DNA of 32,503 nucleotides, from assembly GCA_018333715.1 (NCBI GenBank), contig JAGXSW010000127.1, positions 1 to 32,503 on the forward strand. Reading direction: 5' to 3'. Shown here piece by piece: positions 29,304 to 32,503 of the stretch. How positions within the stretch are numbered: the first letter of the stretch is position 1; every line of letters starts with the position of its first letter. A program made the position numbers and the translations under genes. Origin of the DNA: Syntrophaceae bacterium (lineage in GTDB: Bacteria; Desulfobacterota; BSN033; UBA1163). The notes under the pieces are model-generated. The model worked only from the letters and a program-made list of their open reading frames with translations. It did no database searches and was not told the origin of the DNA.

Positions 29304-30644
29304 TTATGAAAAGAACGGCGCCTGCCCTCTTCCCAATCCTTTGCCGCCCATTTTGGAAAACTGTTTCATCATCTTTCGGGTCTGGGCATACTGTTTTAAG
29401 AGTCGATTGACCTCCTGAACGCTTGTCCCGCTTCCTGCTGCAATCCTCAATCGCCGGCTCCCATTGATGATCGTGAAATTGATCCTCTCCTTGAACGTCA
29501 TCGAGTTGATGATGGCCTCCACTCTGCCAAGCTCCCTGTCATCCACCTGGAGGCCTCCCATTCCTTTCATCTTTTTTGGAAGCCCGGGGATCATATTGAG
29601 GATCGATTCGAGCGACCCCATCTTCCGAACTTGCTGAAGCTGATCCCGGAAATCCTCCAGCGTGAAAGAATCCTTCCGGATCTTCTTCTCTAATTCTTTA
29701 ACCTTCTTCTCATCAAAGGTGGCCTCTGCCTTCTCGATCAGGGTCAGGACATCACCCATGCCCAGAATTCTTGAAACCATCCGTTCGGGATGGAAGACTT
29801 CGAGGGCATCGAGCTTCTCCCCCACGCCGATGAATTTAATCGGTCTCTGCGTCACCGCTTTGATCGAAAGGGCCGCTCCTCCACGGGCGTCCCCGTCCAT
29901 TTTGGTCAGGATGATTCCATCGACGCCCAGCCGCTCATTAAAACTCTTTGCGACATTGACGGCATCCTGTCCGGTCATGGCGTCGGCGACGAAAAGAACC
30001 TCTCTCGGCTTGATCTGGGTTTTGATTTCTCTGAGTTCAAGCATCAATGCCTCATCGATATGAAGCCTTCCAGCCGTATCGATGAGCATCAGATCGTATC
30101 CCCCCTTCAGGGCCGCATCCCTCGCCTTTAGGCAGATATCGAGCGGCATCTGCGAAGGCCCTGGGCGGTAGAAATCGACCTTCAACTCTTCTCCCAATTT
30201 TTGCAACTGCTCGATGGCGGCCGGCCGGTAGACATCCGCTGGGACGAGGTAGGGTCGTTTCTTCATCCCCTGGAAGTGGCGTGCCAGTTTGGCTGCGGTG
30301 GTCGTCTTTCCACATCCGTGCAGACCGACGAGCATGATCGGAACAGGAGGACTTCCTGAAAGTTGAATCCTCTGTTCCTGACCGCCCATCAGTGAAGTCA
30401 TCTCCTCCTTCACGATCTTGATCAGTTGCTGAGCAGGAGTAAGGCTCGCCATCACCTCCTGACCGACAGCTCTCCCCTGGACAGACTGGATAAAATCCTT
30501 CACCACCTTGAAATTGACATCCGCCTCGAGCAGGGCCACCCTCACCTCTTTGAGGGCCTCCTGGATATTCTGCTCGGTTAACTTTCCGTGGCCTCGAAGT
30601 TTCTTAAAAACGCCATCTAATTTGGATGAAAGATTTTCAAACAT
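29304..30644 (-). CDS. ffh: Signal recognition particle protein Ffh
   Basis: A 446-residue SRP54 GTPase. The N domain is followed by G1 GLHGCGKTTTAAKLA (GxxGxGKT kept, with His and Cys in place of the common Gln and Ser), DVYRPAAIEQL, DTAGRLHID, TKMDGDARGGAALS and GVGEKLDALE. The methionine-rich M domain runs to RKMMKQFSKMGGKG. It targets membrane proteins with 4.5S RNA and FtsY. It starts 53 bp after the BamD-LptA-like gene, with no clear Shine-Dalgarno sequence. Confidence 0.97.
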   Translation of the reverse strand: MFENLSSKLDGVFKKLRGHGKLTEQNIQEALKEVRVALLEADVNFKVVKDFIQSVQGRAVGQEVMASLTPAQQLIKIVKEEMTSLMGGQEQRIQLSGSPPVPIMLVGLHGCGKTTTAAKLARHFQGMKKRPYLVPADVYRPAAIEQLQKLGEELKVDFYRPGPSQMPLDICLKARDAALKGGYDLMLIDTAGRLHIDEALMLELREIKTQIKPREVLFVADAMTGQDAVNVAKSFNERLGVDGIILTKMDGDARGGAALSIKAVTQRPIKFIGVGEKLDALEVFHPERMVSRILGMGDVLTLIEKAEATFDEKKVKELEKKIRKDSFTLEDFRDQLQQVRKMGSLESILNMIPGLPKKMKGMGGLQVDDRELGRVEAIINSMTFKERINFTIINGSRRLRIAAGSGTSVQEVNRLLKQYAQTRKMMKQFSKMGGKGLGRGQAPFFS

Positions 30645-30697
30645 GTCTTGTGCTCAAATTCGTTAAAGGAAGGTGATCAGATCGGGGAGCCCTCTTA

Positions 30698-32353
30698 TCA
30701 TTTCAGCTTTTCAAATTCCCCACCGGGAAGAACCCTCACCTTTCCTCTTCCTCCCGGTCCTCCTTTTACCTCTATACGATTCTTCGCAATATCGAAAATG
30801 ATCTCCTCTCCGGAGACCAAATTGTCACCTTCCCATACTTTTGGGTCGCCGGTCAAAACCACCTTCTGATCCCTATTATAAAAGACAGCCTTCTGACAAT
30901 TGGCGACCCGAAGCCCCTGCTGGATTTTCACATTCCCTCCGGCCACCACCCTCTCAATCCCCTTGCCATCTTCAAAGACCAGGGCCTCGAGAGAATCGGA
31001 ATAGATGACCATATCCTTCTGCCGGGCCACCACATTCCCCCTGAAGACAATCAGATTCTCTTTGGAAAAAGTCTCCACCCTGTCTGAAGTGATGTCAATG
31101 GGCTCGCCCGTGTCCCCCAATTTGACTTCCCTGGATTCAGCGGGAGTCTCCTTTCTCAAAACCTCCCTTTCTTTCGTTGAGGGGAGGGACGGTATTTCTC
31201 TGGTCTCAGGCGTTGCAGGTGGGGGAGGGAGCGCCGCCATCCGCTTTTCATCCTCTGGTTTTGCCTCGACCTTTAACTCTTCCTTCGTAGGAGGCAGAGG
31301 GGAGGGAGCACGAAGTTGTCTCCCTTCCTCTTCGTATTTGACCAATGGCGCGGTCACTTTCCTGGTCTCTTCTTTTGGAACTGCTGGCTCGCCCGGCTTT
31401 TCAGCGGAAGGAGGGACAACCTTCCTCTCTTCCCTCCTTAACTCCATCTTATCCCCTTTCAGTAAAACCGGCTGTCTTCCCTCTTCATCGAATTTGGCCA
31501 GAGCAACTGTTTCAGCCTCTCCCTCTTTCGCATCCCCCTTCTTTTTGGGATCTCTGGCTTTTGCCTTTCGAATAACCGTCTTCTCCTTCTTGCCCTGATC
31601 CAGGATCGATTTGGCCTCCCTGTAATGGGAACTCTTCGGATATTCGTTGACAATTCGGGTGAAGGCTTCCCTTGCCTTCTCCCATTGATCAAGTTCAAGG
31701 TAGCTCTTTCCTAAAAGATAAAGCGCCTTATCCTCCTCATCCCTCCTCTGGAATTTCTCCAGTAATCCTTCGAACCTGGAGGCTGCCGCCGGATATTTGC
31801 CCTGTTTGTAATAGAAATTTCCAATATAGAACTCGTGGTCAGCCAGCTGCTTCTTGCAGGTCTCAATCTTTTCTTTAGCCTTATCGGTAAAGAGGCTCTG
31901 AGGAGTGTTGGCCACCAGGAATTCAAAATTGGAGAGGGCCTTTTGGGTGGGGGCCTGATCCCGGTCGTGGGTTCGCATCTGGCTGAAATAAGCCATACCG
32001 ATCTGATATTGAACATAAGGGATTTCCTCATGGGTAGGACGGGTCTTCTTGAACTCCTCATAGGCGGCGATGGCTTCCACATAATCCTTCTTAAAGAAGT
32101 GGCAATCCCCGACCTTCACCTCTGCCCACTGGGTATAAGGCGGGCTATCCGGAAAGTTTGACTTGACCTGTTCAAATATATTTAATGCTTCGGAATAGTC
32201 CCTCTTATTGAACCGCTCCAATCCCTGCCGGTAGAGCGCCTCCGGATCTCCCTTGATCGTTTTGACATCCTTTCCTTTCCCGGCGCATCCGTTCAAAAGG
32301 GAGAAGAGAATGAAAAGGAGAAGGAGTGTTTGAATAACGGGTATCTTTTTCAT
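30698..32353 (-). CDS. Outer-membrane biogenesis lipoprotein: BamD-like TPR region fused to an LptA/OstA-like domain
   Basis: A 551-residue protein. The signal peptide ends in the lipobox LLNGC with Cys23. Residues 36-250 form TPR repeats of the BamD type (ALYRQGLERFNKRDYSEALN, FPDSPPYTQWAEVKVGDCHF, YVEAIAAYEEFKKTRPTHEE). BamD serves beta-barrel insertion. A long Lys/Glu/Pro-rich linker (about 255-415) contains two related motifs, KFDEEGRQ and KYEEEGRQ. Residues 416-545 look like the OstA/LptA periplasmic LPS-transport fold (ITSDRVETFSKENLIVFRGN, GGNVKIQQGLRVANC, TGDPKVWEGDNLVSGEEI). The frame is continuous, so it is a real fusion unless the assembly is wrong. AAGAAGG precedes ATG at 5 nt, with a good promoter upstream. 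Confidence 0.82.
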   Translation of the reverse strand: MKKIPVIQTLLLLFILFSLLNGCAGKGKDVKTIKGDPEALYRQGLERFNKRDYSEALNIFEQVKSNFPDSPPYTQWAEVKVGDCHFFKKDYVEAIAAYEEFKKTRPTHEEIPYVQYQIGMAYFSQMRTHDRDQAPTQKALSNFEFLVANTPQSLFTDKAKEKIETCKKQLADHEFYIGNFYYKQGKYPAAASRFEGLLEKFQRRDEEDKALYLLGKSYLELDQWEKAREAFTRIVNEYPKSSHYREAKSILDQGKKEKTVIRKAKARDPKKKGDAKEGEAETVALAKFDEEGRQPVLLKGDKMELRREERKVVPPSAEKPGEPAVPKEETRKVTAPLVKYEEEGRQLRAPSPLPPTKEELKVEAKPEDEKRMAALPPPPATPETREIPSLPSTKEREVLRKETPAESREVKLGDTGEPIDITSDRVETFSKENLIVFRGNVVARQKDMVIYSDSLEALVFEDGKGIERVVAGGNVKIQQGLRVANCQKAVFYNRDQKVVLTGDPKVWEGDNLVSGEEIIFDIAKNRIEVKGGPGGRGKVRVLPGGEFEKLK

Positions 32354-32381
32354 CGGACCTTCTTTTTAAAAATCGCCTATT

Positions 32382-32410
32382 ATTATGATAGGAAGGGGGG
32401 TTGATGTCAA
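32382..32410 (-). promoter_or_regulatory. Promoter of the BamD-LptA-like gene
   Basis: Minus-strand TTGACA (32410-32405) and CATAAT (32387-32382), spacer exactly 17 bp, within 30 nt of the start codon. A short leader follows. The remaining bases to the window end show only a GGC/GCC hairpin near 32450-32475. Confidence 0.7.
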
Positions 32411-32503
32411 TATTAAAAACTTAAACCGTAATGCGTCACTCTTCCGTGGAAAATTACCGGCCTTCGGGCAGGCATGTTGGAGAAAATCTTATAGCGGAAA
32501 CAT

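Overview
This window looks like a chromosomal segment of an anaerobic, Gram-negative bacterium of the Desulfobacterota (former Deltaproteobacteria) type. The evidence is an aldehyde:ferredoxin oxidoreductase family enzyme, a cytochrome-c-type sensor kinase, two UGA-recoded (selenocysteine) rhodaneses, a Tat-exported ferredoxin-type aldo/keto reductase, a cobalamin-binding radical SAM enzyme, outer-membrane biogenesis proteins and many small dispersed repeats. This placement is inference from gene content; no rRNA or tRNA gene was seen.

Layout. 1-128: start of an unidentified gene leaving the window. 394-1926 (-): ModE-type regulator and MOT1-type molybdate/tungstate permease, with a candidate operator lying over the promoter. 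2237-5565 (+): AOR-family W/Mo enzyme translationally coupled to a two-CXXCH sensor histidine kinase. 5585-9208 (-): a secreted DUF6599-like protein, then a cluster of aldo/keto reductase, rhodanese selenoprotein with two in-frame UGAs, cupin, and a second rhodanese selenoprotein with one UGA. 9490-10425 (+): queF and arsenate reductase. 10639-13464 (-): zinc alcohol dehydrogenase and B12-binding radical SAM protein. 13847-20452 (+): livJ-livH-[four-helix-bundle gene]-livM-livG-livF ABC transporter operon. 20678-21642 (+): excisionase-type HTH protein, Hpt protein and a frameshifted receiver domain behind a sigma-54-like promoter. 21732-24815 (-): TPP-riboswitch-controlled thiD-thiN fusion and thiC. 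24979-30644 (-): housekeeping cluster ffh-rpsP-khpA-rimM-trmD-RNA methyltransferase-rplS-rnhB-yraN. 30698-32353 (-): a lipoprotein joining a BamD-like TPR region to an LptA/OstA-like domain.

The most unusual material is of two kinds. First, two short rhodanese genes continue in frame through UGA with compact SECIS-like hairpins 21 nt downstream; one has a Sec-Gly-Sec active-site motif where its paralogue has Cys-Ala-Sec. Second, several operon gaps hold strictly 8-nt-phased degenerate arrays arranged as inverted pairs (NATAGTCN facing NGACTATN, and TGGAATNN facing NNATTCCA). These run up to or across neighbouring start and stop codons, and one pair encloses a four-helix-bundle (S23/IVP-type) gene. 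MITE-like elements with clear terminal inverted repeats fill other gaps, one of them between the thi riboswitch terminator and thiD. Most longer operon gaps here are filled by one or another small repeat, which suggests a genome heavily colonised by such elements.
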